64,000 nt of DNA. Origin: Aureimonas altamirensis. Its GTDB lineage: Bacteria > Pseudomonadota > Alphaproteobacteria > Rhizobiales > Rhizobiaceae. The notes under the pieces were generated by a model that ran no database searches, was not told where the DNA came from, and saw only the letters and a list, made by a program, of their open reading frames with translations. Shown here one piece after another: positions 46,856-54,675 of the stretch (position 1 is its first letter; each line of letters begins with the position of its first letter). Location of the stretch: NCBI RefSeq assembly GCF_001463885.1, contig NZ_BBWQ01000005.1:1-64000 (forward strand). The letters run 5' to 3'. Made by a program: the position numbers and the translations under genes.

Positions 46856-47632
46856 ATGAACGCACCGACACTTCCGCAAAGGGCAGACCCCATGACCGAT
46901 CAGTCGGCACCGCTTGTGCGCTTTCGCGATGTGCGAAAGAGCTTCGGCTCGCTCGAGGTTCTGAAAGGCATCACGCTCGACGTCAAACCCGGCCAAGTGG
47001 TTGCGCTGATCGGCCGGAGCGGCTCGGGCAAGAGTACCGCGCTGCGCTGCATCAACGGGCTCGAGAAGATCAATTCCGGCGAGTTGACCGTCTGCGGCCG
47101 CAGCCTGCATGCCAACGACTTCGACCTGCGCGATCTGCGCAAGGATGTCGGCATCGTCTTCCAGAGCTACAATCTCTTCCCGCATCTGACGGTAGAGCAG
47201 AACGTCACCCTGGCGCCGCGCAAGGTCAACGGCGTCAAGGGCCAGGCCGCCCATGCCCTTGCGGCCGAGGTGCTGGCCGAGGTCGGCCTTTCGGACAAGG
47301 CGCAGGCCTATCCGGAGCAGTTGTCTGGCGGACAGCAGCAGCGCGTCGCCATCGCCCGGTCGCTGGCCATGCGGCCCCGCCTGATGCTTTTCGACGAGGT
47401 GACCTCGGCACTCGACCCCGAACTGACGGGCGAGGTGCTGCGCGTCATCGCGCGCCTTGCGTCCGAGGGCATGACGATGGTGCTCGTCACCCACGAAATG
47501 GCCTTCGCGCAGAAGGTCGCCGACCTCGTCGTCTTCATGCACCAGGGCAAGGTCTGGGAGACCGGCCAAGGCGACATGCTCGCAAACCCGCAGACAGAGG
47601 AGCTGCGGCAATTCATCGGCAACGGGCTTTGA
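46856..47632 (+). CDS. Polar amino-acid-type ABC transporter ATP-binding protein
   Basis: A 258-residue ABC ATPase. Walker A is LIGRSGSGKSTALRCINGLE, the signature LSGGQQQRVAIARSLAM, Walker B LMLFDEVTSALDPEL, and the switch His VTHEMAFAQ. The pattern is that of GlnQ/HisP. An in-frame second ATG at 46892 is possible, since the N-terminus before RFRDVRKSFG is long. Four bases separate it from the permease gene. Confidence 0.94.
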   Translation: MNAPTLPQRADPMTDQSAPLVRFRDVRKSFGSLEVLKGITLDVKPGQVVALIGRSGSGKSTALRCINGLEKINSGELTVCGRSLHANDFDLRDLRKDVGIVFQSYNLFPHLTVEQNVTLAPRKVNGVKGQAAHALAAEVLAEVGLSDKAQAYPEQLSGGQQQRVAIARSLAMRPRLMLFDEVTSALDPELTGEVLRVIARLASEGMTMVLVTHEMAFAQKVADLVVFMHQGKVWETGQGDMLANPQTEELRQFIGNGL

Positions 47633-47682
47633 TCGCGGCCGACATCCATCGAACCTCAAAGTCGATTTCAGGGAGAGACCAT

Positions 47683-48483
47683 ATGATGAAGAGTTTTCTG
47701 GCCGGCGCGCTGGCCTTCGGAGTGACGCTTGCAGCCGTTGCGGCTCCGGCAAGCGCCGACACGCTGGCGGACATCAAGGCGCGCGGCAGCATCGTCGTCG
47801 CGGTAGACCTCGGCCATCCGCCCTACGGCATGCTCGACGGCACCGCGCAGCAGACCGGGTCCGACATCGAGACGGCCAAGCTTCTGGCGGAAGATCTGGG
47901 CGTCACGCTGGAAGTCGTCGCCGTTTCCGGCGCAAACCGCGTGCCCTTCCTGATCTCCAACCGCGTCGATGCCGTGATCGCGTCCTTCTCGATTACCGAA
48001 GAGCGCAAGAAGGTCATCGATTACTCGCGCCCCTATGGCGTGATCCCGGTGGTCATCGCCGCTCCGGCTTCCATGGAAATCACCGATGCTGCCGGGCTTG
48101 CCGGCCAGTCCATCGCCGTCGCGCGCGGCACCACGGCCGATATCGAGCTGACCCGCACCGTCAAGGAAGCCGGGTCCGACGCCAACATCGTGCGGTACGA
48201 GGACGAGGCGACCGCGACGACCGCCGTTGCCACGGGCCAGCAGGAACTGTTTGCCGCCGCGCTTTCCACCGCGCAGGCGCTAGCGCAGCAGAACCCGGGG
48301 CTCGACATGGAGGTGAAGCTGGAAATGGCCGCCTATCCCATGGCCATCGGGCTGCGGAAGAACGACGACGCGTTCAAGGCCTACCTGGACGAGTGGGTCG
48401 GCACCAACCTGCACAATGGCAAGCTGAACGCGATCTATGAGAAGTATTTCGGCCAGAGCCTGCCGGCCGAGATGCTCGATTAA
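47683..48483 (+). CDS. Periplasmic substrate-binding protein, amino-acid type (SBP_bac_3)
   Basis: A 266-residue exported binding protein. The signal peptide (LAGALAFGVTLAAVAAPASA) ends near residue 25. The fold is that of lysine/arginine/glutamine-binding proteins, with KARGSIVVAVDLGHPPYGM, DAVIASFSITEERKKVIDYS and GQSIAVARGTTADIEL. The canonical ligand arginine in the SITEER region is preserved in form. Since the operon is linked to sugar-acid enzymes, the ligand may be an acid or amino sugar acid rather than an ordinary amino acid (inference). Confidence 0.9.
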   Translation: MMKSFLAGALAFGVTLAAVAAPASADTLADIKARGSIVVAVDLGHPPYGMLDGTAQQTGSDIETAKLLAEDLGVTLEVVAVSGANRVPFLISNRVDAVIASFSITEERKKVIDYSRPYGVIPVVIAAPASMEITDAAGLAGQSIAVARGTTADIELTRTVKEAGSDANIVRYEDEATATTAVATGQQELFAAALSTAQALAQQNPGLDMEVKLEMAAYPMAIGLRKNDDAFKAYLDEWVGTNLHNGKLNAIYEKYFGQSLPAEMLD

Positions 48484-48505
48484 TCATACTTTTCGCTTTG
48501 CACGG

Positions 48506-48558
48506 CGGGCGGACCGCGTTACCACGCCACAATGGGGTGTGAACGCGCGGCCCGCCCG
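48506..48558 (+). other. Large hairpin between binding-protein and dehydratase genes
   Basis: A 13-bp stem with one mismatch pairs 48506-48519 with 48545-48558, around a 25-base loop. There is no T-run. Stem-loops after binding-protein genes commonly protect that part of the mRNA from 3' decay, raising binding-protein level above that of downstream genes. Confidence 0.55.
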
Positions 48559-48602
48559 TTGCCACGCCGTACGATGGACGATCCCAGGGAGGGGAATTGA
48601 GA

Positions 48603-49532
48603 ATGAGTTCTACCGCGCGCCAGCCGTTCACGGGCCTGTTCCCGGTCGCACCGACGCCGTTTCTGGAAGACGGCGCGCTGGACCTGGAAGGTCAGCGCCG
48701 CGTCATGGATTGCATGATCGACCAGGGTGTCGACGGCATCTGCATTCTTGCCAACTACTCCGAGCAGTTCCTTTTGTCGGACGATGAGCGCGAGACGCTG
48801 ACCCGGCTTTGCCTGGAGCATGTGGCCGGCCGGGTGCCTGTCATGGTGACGTGCAGCCACTTCTCCACGGACATCGCGGCAGCCCGAGCCAAGAGCGCCG
48901 CAGGGCAGGGCGCCGCCATCCTGATGATGATGCCGCCGTATCATGGCGCCGCGCTGCGCGCCGACGAAAAGCACATCTTCGAGCATTTCCAGCGTGTGTC
49001 CGAAGCGGCCGGCATTCCGGTGATGGTGCAGGATGCGCCGCTGTCGGGCGTTACGCTTTCGGTGCCGTTCCTGGTGCGCATGGCGCGCGAGCTGGAACTG
49101 GTCCGCTACTTCAAGATCGAGACGCCGCAGGCGGCCGCCAAGCTGCGCGCCCTTGTCGAGGCCGGCGGCGACGTGATCGAAGGGCCGTTCGACGGCGAAG
49201 AGGCGATCACCATGATGGCGGATCTCGACGCCGGAGCCACCGGCACCATGTCGAGCGCACTGCTGCCCGACCTTCTGCGCCCGGTCTTCGACCATCACCG
49301 TGCCGGCAACCGCGCCGAGGCGGCAAAGGCGTATGCGCATGTGCTGCCCTTGGTCAATTACGAAAACCGGCAGTGCGGCCTGCGGGCGGCCAAGACCGTC
49401 ATGCAGGAAGGCGGCGTCATCGGCTGCGACCGGGTGCGCCATCCGATGGAGCAGATCCACCCCGCCACGCGTGAAGGCTTGCTGGAACTCGCCCGCGAAG
49501 TGCAGCCACTGGCGCTCAGCTGGGGCAAATAG
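48603..49532 (+). CDS. L-2-keto-3-deoxyarabonate dehydratase-like enzyme (DHDPS superfamily)
   Basis: A 309-residue class I aldolase-fold enzyme with Schiff-base Lys171 in YFKIETP. The length and the blocks ILANYSEQF, DDERETLTR, LEHVAGRVPV, PPYHGA, IEGPFDGEEAIT, NYENRQCG and RHPMEQIHP closely follow, from memory, the Azospirillum L-2-keto-3-deoxyarabonate dehydratase, which makes 2-oxoglutarate semialdehyde. The YNxP tyrosine motif of dihydrodipicolinate synthase is replaced by VQDAP, arguing against a lysine-pathway role. The ATG at 48603 is preferred over TTG 48597. Confidence 0.82.
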   Translation: MSSTARQPFTGLFPVAPTPFLEDGALDLEGQRRVMDCMIDQGVDGICILANYSEQFLLSDDERETLTRLCLEHVAGRVPVMVTCSHFSTDIAAARAKSAAGQGAAILMMMPPYHGAALRADEKHIFEHFQRVSEAAGIPVMVQDAPLSGVTLSVPFLVRMARELELVRYFKIETPQAAAKLRALVEAGGDVIEGPFDGEEAITMMADLDAGATGTMSSALLPDLLRPVFDHHRAGNRAEAAKAYAHVLPLVNYENRQCGLRAAKTVMQEGGVIGCDRVRHPMEQIHPATREGLLELAREVQPLALSWGK

Positions 49533-49544
49533 GCCTGTCGCTCG

Positions 49545-49564
49545 GCCGTAACCTATGTTACGGC
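49545..49564. promoter_or_regulatory. Palindrome GCCGTAAC-CTAT-GTTACGGC
   Basis: Perfect 8-bp arms with a 4-base centre in the gap between the dehydratase and hydrolase genes. As RNA it is a tetraloop hairpin; as DNA it could be an operator. No T-run follows. Confidence 0.4.
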
Positions 49565-49628
49565 GGACGGGTCCTGTCCAAAGCAGGTGCGGCGCTGTGC
49601 GCCCCCAGGGAAAAGAGGGATTATTTCG

Positions 49629-50477
49629 ATGAAACTCGTACGCTTCGGCCCGGCCGGCCAGGAAAAGCCCGGCATCCTCGGTGATGACGGCGTCGTCCGC
49701 GATGTGTCGTCCATCGTGACCGACTTTACGCCGGACAACCTTTCCGATGCCGCGCTGGACAAGCTCCGCAAGGCCGATCTGGCTTCGCTGCCGGCAGCGC
49801 CCGAGGGCGTGCGCCTTGGCGCGGTGGTGCCGCGCGCCGGCAACTTCCTGTGCATCGGCCTCAACTACGTCGACCATGCGCATGAATCGAACCTGCCGAT
49901 CCCGGAAGAGCCGATCGTCTTCAACAAGTCGCCCTCGTCGTTGAGCGGCCCCTTCGACCCGGTGATCGTGCCGGCCGGCTCGGAAAAGACCGACTGGGAA
50001 GTCGAGATCGCCATCGTGATCGGCAAGGATGCGTACAACGTATCGGAAGCGGATGCGCTGTCGCATGTCGCCGGTTACACGATCTGCAACGATGTGTCCG
50101 AGCGGGCATGGCAGATCGAGCGCGGCGGCCAGTGGACCAAGGGCAAGAGCGCGCCGACCTTCGGCCCTCTCGGCCCGTGGCTTGTCACGCGTGACGAGAT
50201 CGCCGATCCGCAGAAGCTCGACATGTGGCTGGATGTCGACGGCCAGCGTATGCAGACGGGCAATACCTCGACCATGATCTTCACGATCGCCCACATCATC
50301 GCTTATCTCTCGAAGTTCATGAAGCTCGAGGCCGGCGACGTCATCACCACCGGCACCCCTCCCGGCGTCGGCATGGGCAAGAAGCCGCCGCGCTACCTGA
50401 AGGCCGGCGAAACGGTGGCTCTCGGCATCGAAGGTCTCGGCCGGCAGGAGCAGGCCGTGGTGGCGTACAATGGCTGA
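49629..50477 (+). CDS. Fumarylacetoacetate-hydrolase-family protein (2,4-diketo-3-deoxy sugar-acid hydrolase-like)
   Basis: A 282-residue FAH-fold enzyme. The catalytic domain (about 70-280) has NFLCIGLNYVDHAHES, PIVFNKSPSSLSGPFDPV, the metal-binding acidic WEVEIAIVIGKDAY and GDVITTGTPPGVGMG. This size and these blocks fit the group that hydrolyses 2,4-diketo-3-deoxy-L-rhamnonate or -fuconate to pyruvate and a hydroxy acid. The SDR at 41933 would supply such a diketo acid. It overlaps the next gene by 8 bases. Confidence 0.85.
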   Translation: MKLVRFGPAGQEKPGILGDDGVVRDVSSIVTDFTPDNLSDAALDKLRKADLASLPAAPEGVRLGAVVPRAGNFLCIGLNYVDHAHESNLPIPEEPIVFNKSPSSLSGPFDPVIVPAGSEKTDWEVEIAIVIGKDAYNVSEADALSHVAGYTICNDVSERAWQIERGGQWTKGKSAPTFGPLGPWLVTRDEIADPQKLDMWLDVDGQRMQTGNTSTMIFTIAHIIAYLSKFMKLEAGDVITTGTPPGVGMGKKPPRYLKAGETVALGIEGLGRQEQAVVAYNG

Positions 50478-51642
50478 CGGCGCAGCCAGCCTGCCGCCAC
50501 TGCCGCAGGATGCCGGCGCGGCCGCATTGGCGGCGCGCATATGGCGGCCGGACATCGGCCCCTGCGTGGCGGCGATCCGCGATGGCGATGTGGTGGATAT
50601 CTCTGCCACCTTCGCCACCATGCGCGACCTGTGCGAAAGCAAAGACCCGGCGGCCGCACTGCGCGCCGCCGCCGGCGAGACTGTCGGGCGCTTCGAGGAC
50701 ATCCTTTCCAACGCCCATCCCGACACGCGGGATGCGTCGCGGCCCTGGCTGATCGCCCCGATCGACCTTCAGGCCGTCAAGGCGGCCGGCGTCACCTTCG
50801 CCGTCTCGATGCTGGAGCGCGTCATCGAAGAGCGCGCCAAGGGCGACCCAACGGCAGCCCGCTCCATCCGCGAAGAGGTGGGCCGCCTGATCGGCGACGA
50901 TCTGCAGGCGTTGAAGCCCGGCTCTGCGGAAGCGATGGAGCTGAAGCGCGTCCTGACCGAAAAGGGCGTCTGGAGCCAGTATCTGGAAGTCGGCATCGGC
51001 CCCGATGCCGAAATCTTCACCAAGGCGCAGATCCTGTCGTCGGTCGGCTCCAACCAGCTTGCCGGCGTGCGCCCGGACTCGGCCTGGAACAACCCGGAGC
51101 CGGAAATCGTGCTGGTGATCGCCTCGGAAGGGACGGTCGTCGGCGCCACGCTCGGCAACGACGTCAACCTGCGCGATTTCGAAGGGCGTTCGGCGCTGCT
51201 GCTGTCGAAGGCCAAGGACAACAATGCAAGCTGTGCGATCGGCCCGGTCATCCGCTTCTTCGACGCGGATTTTAACCTGGACGATATCCGCAATGCGCGC
51301 CTGGACCTGACGGTGGAAGGCCGGGAAGGCTATGTGCTGTCGGGCTTCTCGCTGATGGACAAGATCAGCCGCGATCCGGCCGATCTGGCGGCACAGACGC
51401 TCAACAGCCATCATGCCTATCCCGATGGCCTTGTCCTCTTCCTCGGCACCCTGTTCGCCCCGACGGACGATCGCGATGTGGCAGGGCAGGGCTTCACGCA
51501 TAAGGAGGGCGATATCGTCGCCATCCATTCGCCGCGCCTCGGCACGCTCGTCAACGAAATCCGCGCAACGGATGCCTGCGAGCCATGGACGTTCGGCGTC
51601 AGCCACCTGATGCGCAATTTGGCGGGCCGCGGTCTGCTCTGA
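50470..51642 (+). CDS. Fumarylacetoacetate-hydrolase-family protein, long type (XylX/2-keto-3-deoxypentonate dehydratase-like)
   Basis: A 390-residue FAH-fold protein distinct from the preceding one. The N-terminal 110 residues form a family-specific domain (ATMRDLCESKDPAAALRAAAG), and the catalytic part has AVSMLERVIEERAKGD, PEPEIVLVIASEG and the metal-site NDVNLRDFEGRSALLLSKAKD block in pieces. The length fits Caulobacter XylX-type 2-keto-3-deoxy-D-xylonate (D-arabinonate) dehydratases, which form 2-oxoglutarate semialdehyde. Substrate is inferred. Last gene of the transporter/catabolic operon. Confidence 0.82.
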   Translation: MADGAASLPPLPQDAGAAALAARIWRPDIGPCVAAIRDGDVVDISATFATMRDLCESKDPAAALRAAAGETVGRFEDILSNAHPDTRDASRPWLIAPIDLQAVKAAGVTFAVSMLERVIEERAKGDPTAARSIREEVGRLIGDDLQALKPGSAEAMELKRVLTEKGVWSQYLEVGIGPDAEIFTKAQILSSVGSNQLAGVRPDSAWNNPEPEIVLVIASEGTVVGATLGNDVNLRDFEGRSALLLSKAKDNNASCAIGPVIRFFDADFNLDDIRNARLDLTVEGREGYVLSGFSLMDKISRDPADLAAQTLNSHHAYPDGLVLFLGTLFAPTDDRDVAGQGFTHKEGDIVAIHSPRLGTLVNEIRATDACEPWTFGVSHLMRNLAGRGLL

Positions 51643-51652
51643 CCATTCTGCA

Positions 51653-51677
51653 TCGCGGCGGCCCCTGGCTGCCGCGA
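51653..51677. terminator. GC-rich hairpin between convergent genes
   Basis: A 10-bp stem (51653-51662 with 51668-51677, one G-T) and 5-base loop lie between the stop codons of the FAH gene and the export lipoprotein gene. It lacks T-runs on both sides; a bidirectional barrier to transcription is plausible. Confidence 0.4.
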
Positions 51678-51680
51678 CGC

Positions 51681-52241
51681 TCAGAACCGGTCGCGCACCA
51701 TGATGGTGTCACCTGGAATGACGGGATCGGTAATCAGGACGCGGCCAGTCATGACCTGCCCGTTGACGGCGCGCGTCAGGTCGACGCTCGCCTGGTCGGC
51801 CGAAGGGCCGAAGCCGCCGGCGGCGGCAATGGCGTTCTGCACCGTCATCCCCGGCAGAAAGGCGTGGCGGCCCGGCCCGCCGACGCTGCCCATCACGAAG
51901 ACCGGGCGATACTCCGCCACCTCGATCGCGACGCTTGGATGCAGCAGGAAGCCGTCGCGGAACCGCGCTTCGATAGCCCCCTGCAATTGGCTGGTCGTCT
52001 GCCCGCGCGCCGGCACGTTGCCGATCAGGGGCATCGAAAGATAGCCGGCCTGGTCTACCGCGTACTGGCTGGAAAGATCGTCCTCGCCATAGACGGTGAT
52101 GCGCAGCCTGTCGCCGGAATCGACGTAATGCTCGCCGGTGAGGGCAGGGTGGAAGGCCGGGGCGGGCGGCTGATACGTCGTGCAGGCAGTGGCCAGCGCA
52201 GACGCGCAGAATGCCGCAGCCAATCCACCGAAACGTGCCAT
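51681..52241 (-). CDS. Polysaccharide export lipoprotein (Wza/BexD-type, short)
   Basis: A 186-residue outer-membrane polysaccharide export protein. The N-terminus (MARFGGLAAAFCASALATAC) is signal-like with Cys20 as possible lipid-attachment site, although the box is not perfect. The poly_export domain has HYVDSGDRLRITVYGEDDLS and DQAGYLSMPLIGNVPARG, followed by a SLBB domain (PVFVMGSVGGPGRHAFLPG). It is about half the length of Wza, lacking the C-terminal domains, as is common for ExoF-like proteins of rhizobia. No other polysaccharide gene is near. Confidence 0.9.
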   Translation of the reverse strand: MARFGGLAAAFCASALATACTTYQPPAPAFHPALTGEHYVDSGDRLRITVYGEDDLSSQYAVDQAGYLSMPLIGNVPARGQTTSQLQGAIEARFRDGFLLHPSVAIEVAEYRPVFVMGSVGGPGRHAFLPGMTVQNAIAAAGGFGPSADQASVDLTRAVNGQVMTGRVLITDPVIPGDTIMVRDRF

Positions 52242-52262
52242 CTTATCCGCCGATTACAACCC

Positions 52263-52295
52263 TTGGTTAACTATAGTCGCATCATAGTTAACCAA
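52263..52295. promoter_or_regulatory. Perfect 12-bp-arm palindrome upstream of export gene
   Basis: TTGGTTAACTAT (52263-52274) and its exact complement ATAGTTAACCAA (52284-52295), separated by 9 bases. It is AT-rich in a GC-rich chromosome, 22 bp before the export lipoprotein start, and a TATAGT resembling a -10 box lies in it on the minus strand. No T-run follows, so an operator is more likely than a terminator. Regulator unknown. Confidence 0.6.
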
Positions 52296-52306
52296 ACGCT
52301 AAGTCG

Positions 52307-52516
52307 TCAGCGGCGCGGCGGCGTCTCCATCCACTTGATGATGACCATCGCCGGCAGGATCCAGATCAGGCCCGTCAGCAGGAAGTAGAGAAGCTGCACC
52401 CAGCCGCTTGCATTGGCCAGCGTTGCCGAGGCGATGGCGGTGGCGATGATGGCGTACAGGATCACGATGACGATCAGGAGCACGGTGCCGATCAGTTTCT
52501 TCAGGCGGACGGGCAT
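52307..52516 (-). CDS. DUF2842 small membrane protein
   Basis: A 69-residue protein with two hydrophobic helices (LIGTVLLIVIVILYAIIATAI, about residues 8-28, and LLYFLLTGLIWILPAMVIIKW, about 42-62). The MPVRLKKLIGT start and the WILPAMVIIKWM ending are typical of DUF2842 proteins of alphaproteobacteria. It is divergent from the heme A synthase gene, a frequent neighbour in this group. Function unknown. Confidence 0.85.
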   Translation of the reverse strand: MPVRLKKLIGTVLLIVIVILYAIIATAIASATLANASGWVQLLYFLLTGLIWILPAMVIIKWMETPPRR

Positions 52517-52656
52517 TCGGCGATCCTGTGTTGACCGCATTTTGACCGAGGCGCTGGATGGCCCGCTTGCGGCATCATCGATTTGGGTCCAAATGATCGC
52601 TTTGTGCGCCGGACGCAAGGCCGGATGTGCGACACCGTATCTGGAATGGCATCCCC

Positions 52657-53754
52657 ATGGTCGACACGCAGGTCATCTCACGCCAACCGGCCGGCACACG
52701 CGCCGGAACCACCGGTTCCAATCGGGCGATCCGGCTTTGGCTGTATCTGGCGGCGGCGATGGTGTTTGCCCTCGTGGTGGTTGGCGGCGCGACGCGATTG
52801 ACCGAATCCGGGCTTTCGATCACCGAGTGGAAGCCCATTCACGGCATTATCCCGCCGCTGTCCGCCGCCGAATGGCAGGAAGAGTTCGACCTCTATCGCC
52901 AGATACCGCAATACCAGCTCGTCAATCGCGGCATGAGCCTGGATGCGTTCAAGACGATCTTCTGGTGGGAATGGGCGCATCGCTTTCTGGCGCGGGGCGT
53001 CGGCTTCGTCTTTGCGGTCGGGCTCGCCTTCTTCTGGGCCACGGGCCGGCTCGAAAGCCGTCTGAAGCCCCGTCTTCTCGGCATTCTTGCGCTTGGTGGC
53101 CTGCAGGGCGCCATCGGCTGGTGGATGGTGGCCTCCGGCCTGACGGAGCGCACAGACGTCAGCCAGTACCGGCTGGCGGTTCATCTCACCACCGCCTGCA
53201 TCATCTTCATCGCGACCCTGTGGGTTGCCGAAGGCTTGCGGCCATTGCGGGCCGATGCCACCCCGTCGCGCGGCAGCCGGCGCATGGCGCTGGCCATCGT
53301 GTTCCTCTGCCTGTTCCAGATCTATCTGGGCGGGCTCGTCGCCGGCCTCAATGCCGGCCTGGCCTACAATACCTGGCCGCTGATGGACGGCGCGGTCGTG
53401 CCGTCCGGCCTGTTCTCCATGCAGCCCGTCTGGCACAATTTCTTCGAGAATGTGAAGGCGGTGCAGTTCTTCCACCGGTTGGGGGCCTACCTGCTCCTGA
53501 CGGTGGTGATCGTTCATGCCGTGCGCTGCCTGCGCGCAGCGCCGTCCGCTCACTATTCGCTGGGCGCGCTCTGGCTGGTTGGCGCCGTGCTGGCGCAGGC
53601 CGGCCTCGGCATCGCAACGCTTCTCATGCATGTGCCGATCGAATGGGCCTTGCTGCATCAGGCCGGAGCTATCGGCGTGCTGACGCTTTCGGTTATTCAC
53701 GCGCGGCCGATGTTTCCGCGCGTCGGGGCGCCCGAGGGCGCTAGGGCCGGCTGA
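52657..53754 (+). CDS. ctaA: Heme A synthase (COX15/CtaA)
   Basis: Heme A synthase oxidises the C8 methyl of heme O to a formyl group, giving heme A for cytochrome oxidase. The 365 residues have eight hydrophobic helices. Heme-ligand histidines are recognisable in WEWAHRFLARGVGF, AVHLTTACIIF, FFHRLGAYLLLT and LLHQAGAIGVL. VVGGATRLTESGLSITEWKP after the first helix is a family mark. The start is ATG 52657; GTG 52627 is in frame. No recognisable ribosome-binding site is close to either. Confidence 0.95.
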   Translation: MVDTQVISRQPAGTRAGTTGSNRAIRLWLYLAAAMVFALVVVGGATRLTESGLSITEWKPIHGIIPPLSAAEWQEEFDLYRQIPQYQLVNRGMSLDAFKTIFWWEWAHRFLARGVGFVFAVGLAFFWATGRLESRLKPRLLGILALGGLQGAIGWWMVASGLTERTDVSQYRLAVHLTTACIIFIATLWVAEGLRPLRADATPSRGSRRMALAIVFLCLFQIYLGGLVAGLNAGLAYNTWPLMDGAVVPSGLFSMQPVWHNFFENVKAVQFFHRLGAYLLLTVVIVHAVRCLRAAPSAHYSLGALWLVGAVLAQAGLGIATLLMHVPIEWALLHQAGAIGVLTLSVIHARPMFPRVGAPEGARAG

Positions 53755-54675
53755 TCAGCCGGCCAGCATCAGATCCATGTTCTGGACGGCGGCGCCGGAA
53801 GCCCCTTTGCCGAGATTGTCCAGCAGCGCCACGAGGTTGACGCGGCTTGCGTCCCTGGATGCAAAGACATGCAGCTTCATGCGGTCGGTGCCCGCAAGTT
53901 CCGTCGGGTCCAGCCGCTTTACGCCGGCGCTCTCGGTCAGCGACGCCACCGTTACGATATCCTGCCCCTCATAGTGCTCGGCCAGCGCCCCATGGATGGT
54001 TTCGGGCGAGACGCCCTCCAGATGCAACGGCACCTGCACCAGCATGCCCTGCGCGAAACGCCCAACCGACGGCGCGAAGATCGGGTCCCTGGGCAGCCGG
54101 CCATAGGTCCGCATCTCGGGCAGGTGCTTGTGCTGCAGGTCCAGCCCGTACAGGAAATGCGGGGAGGCGATGGCGTCCTCGCGTGTCGGATCTTCCATCT
54201 GGGCAATCATCTGTTTGCCGCCGCCCGTGTAGCCGGACACCGCGTTGACCGAAACGGGATAATCGGCCGGCAGCAGGCCGGCGTCCCGCAGCGGACGCAA
54301 CAGCGCGATAGCCCCCGTCGGGTAGCAGCCGGGATTGGCGACAAGGCGCGCTTCCCGAATGCGCCCGGCCTGGTCCGGCTCCAGTTCGGCAAAGCCGTAG
54401 ACCCACCCCTCGGCGGTGCGAAAAGCGGTGCTGGTATCGATCAGCCGCGTCGAACTGTTGCCGCCGAGAAGGGCGACCACATCGCGCGAGGTATCGTCGG
54501 GAAGGCACAGGATCGCGATATTGGCGGCGTGCAGCATCTCTTCGCGCAGGTCGGCATTGCGCCGCTCCGCCTCGGGGATGGAGGTCAGCTCGATATCGTC
54601 GCGGCCTGCCAGGCGCGCGCGTATCTGAAGGCCCGTGGTGCCGTGTTCGCCGTCGATGAAGATACGCGGTTTCAT
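53755..54675 (-). CDS. argC: N-acetyl-gamma-glutamyl-phosphate reductase (short type)
   Basis: ArgC reduces N-acetylglutamyl phosphate to the semialdehyde in arginine synthesis. At 306 residues it is the short type common in Rhizobiales, distinct from the 330-350 residue form. [14 protein letters not shown] near the N-terminus is the NADP site; Cys117 in [11 protein letters not shown] is the nucleophile; the C-terminal half has [11 protein letters not shown]. It is coupled to speB (4-base overlap) and converges on ctaA, sharing the adjacent stop region. Confidence 0.95.
   Translation of the reverse strand: MKPRIFIDGEHGTTGLQIRARLAGRDDIELTSIPEAERRNADLREEMLHAANIAILCLPDDTSRDVVALLGGNSSTRLIDTSTAFRTAEGWVYGFAELEPDQAGRIREARLVANPGCYPTGAIALLRPLRDAGLLPADYPVSVNAVSGYTGGGKQMIAQMEDPTREDAIASPHFLYGLDLQHKHLPEMRTYGRLPRDPIFAPSVGRFAQGMLVQVPLHLEGVSPETIHGALAEHYEGQDIVTVASLTESAGVKRLDPTELAGTDRMKLHVFASRDASRVNLVALLDNLGKGASGAAVQNMDLMLAG

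Noticed and set aside
46546-47682. Upstream part of a long open frame ending in the binding-protein gene, which would give a 645-residue fusion
   Set aside because: The extra part is an out-of-frame reading of the permease and ATPase genes; the ATG at 47683 follows GGGAGAG and begins a proper signal peptide.
46079-47752. 557-codon open frame on the minus strand opposite the amino-acid-type ABC transporter
   Set aside because: It is antisense to three well-recognised transporter genes; long antisense frames are common at this GC content, and its translation shows Arg/His/Asp-rich composition without family motifs.
48519-50726. 735-codon minus-strand open frame opposite the keto-deoxy-acid dehydratase and FAH genes
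   Set aside because: Antisense to two enzymes with intact catalytic motifs; no recognisable domain in its translation.
52263-52295. CtrA-type box (TTAA-N7-TTAAC) at the palindrome
   Set aside because: The TTAA elements are 17 bases apart and in opposite orientation, not the direct N7-spaced arrangement.
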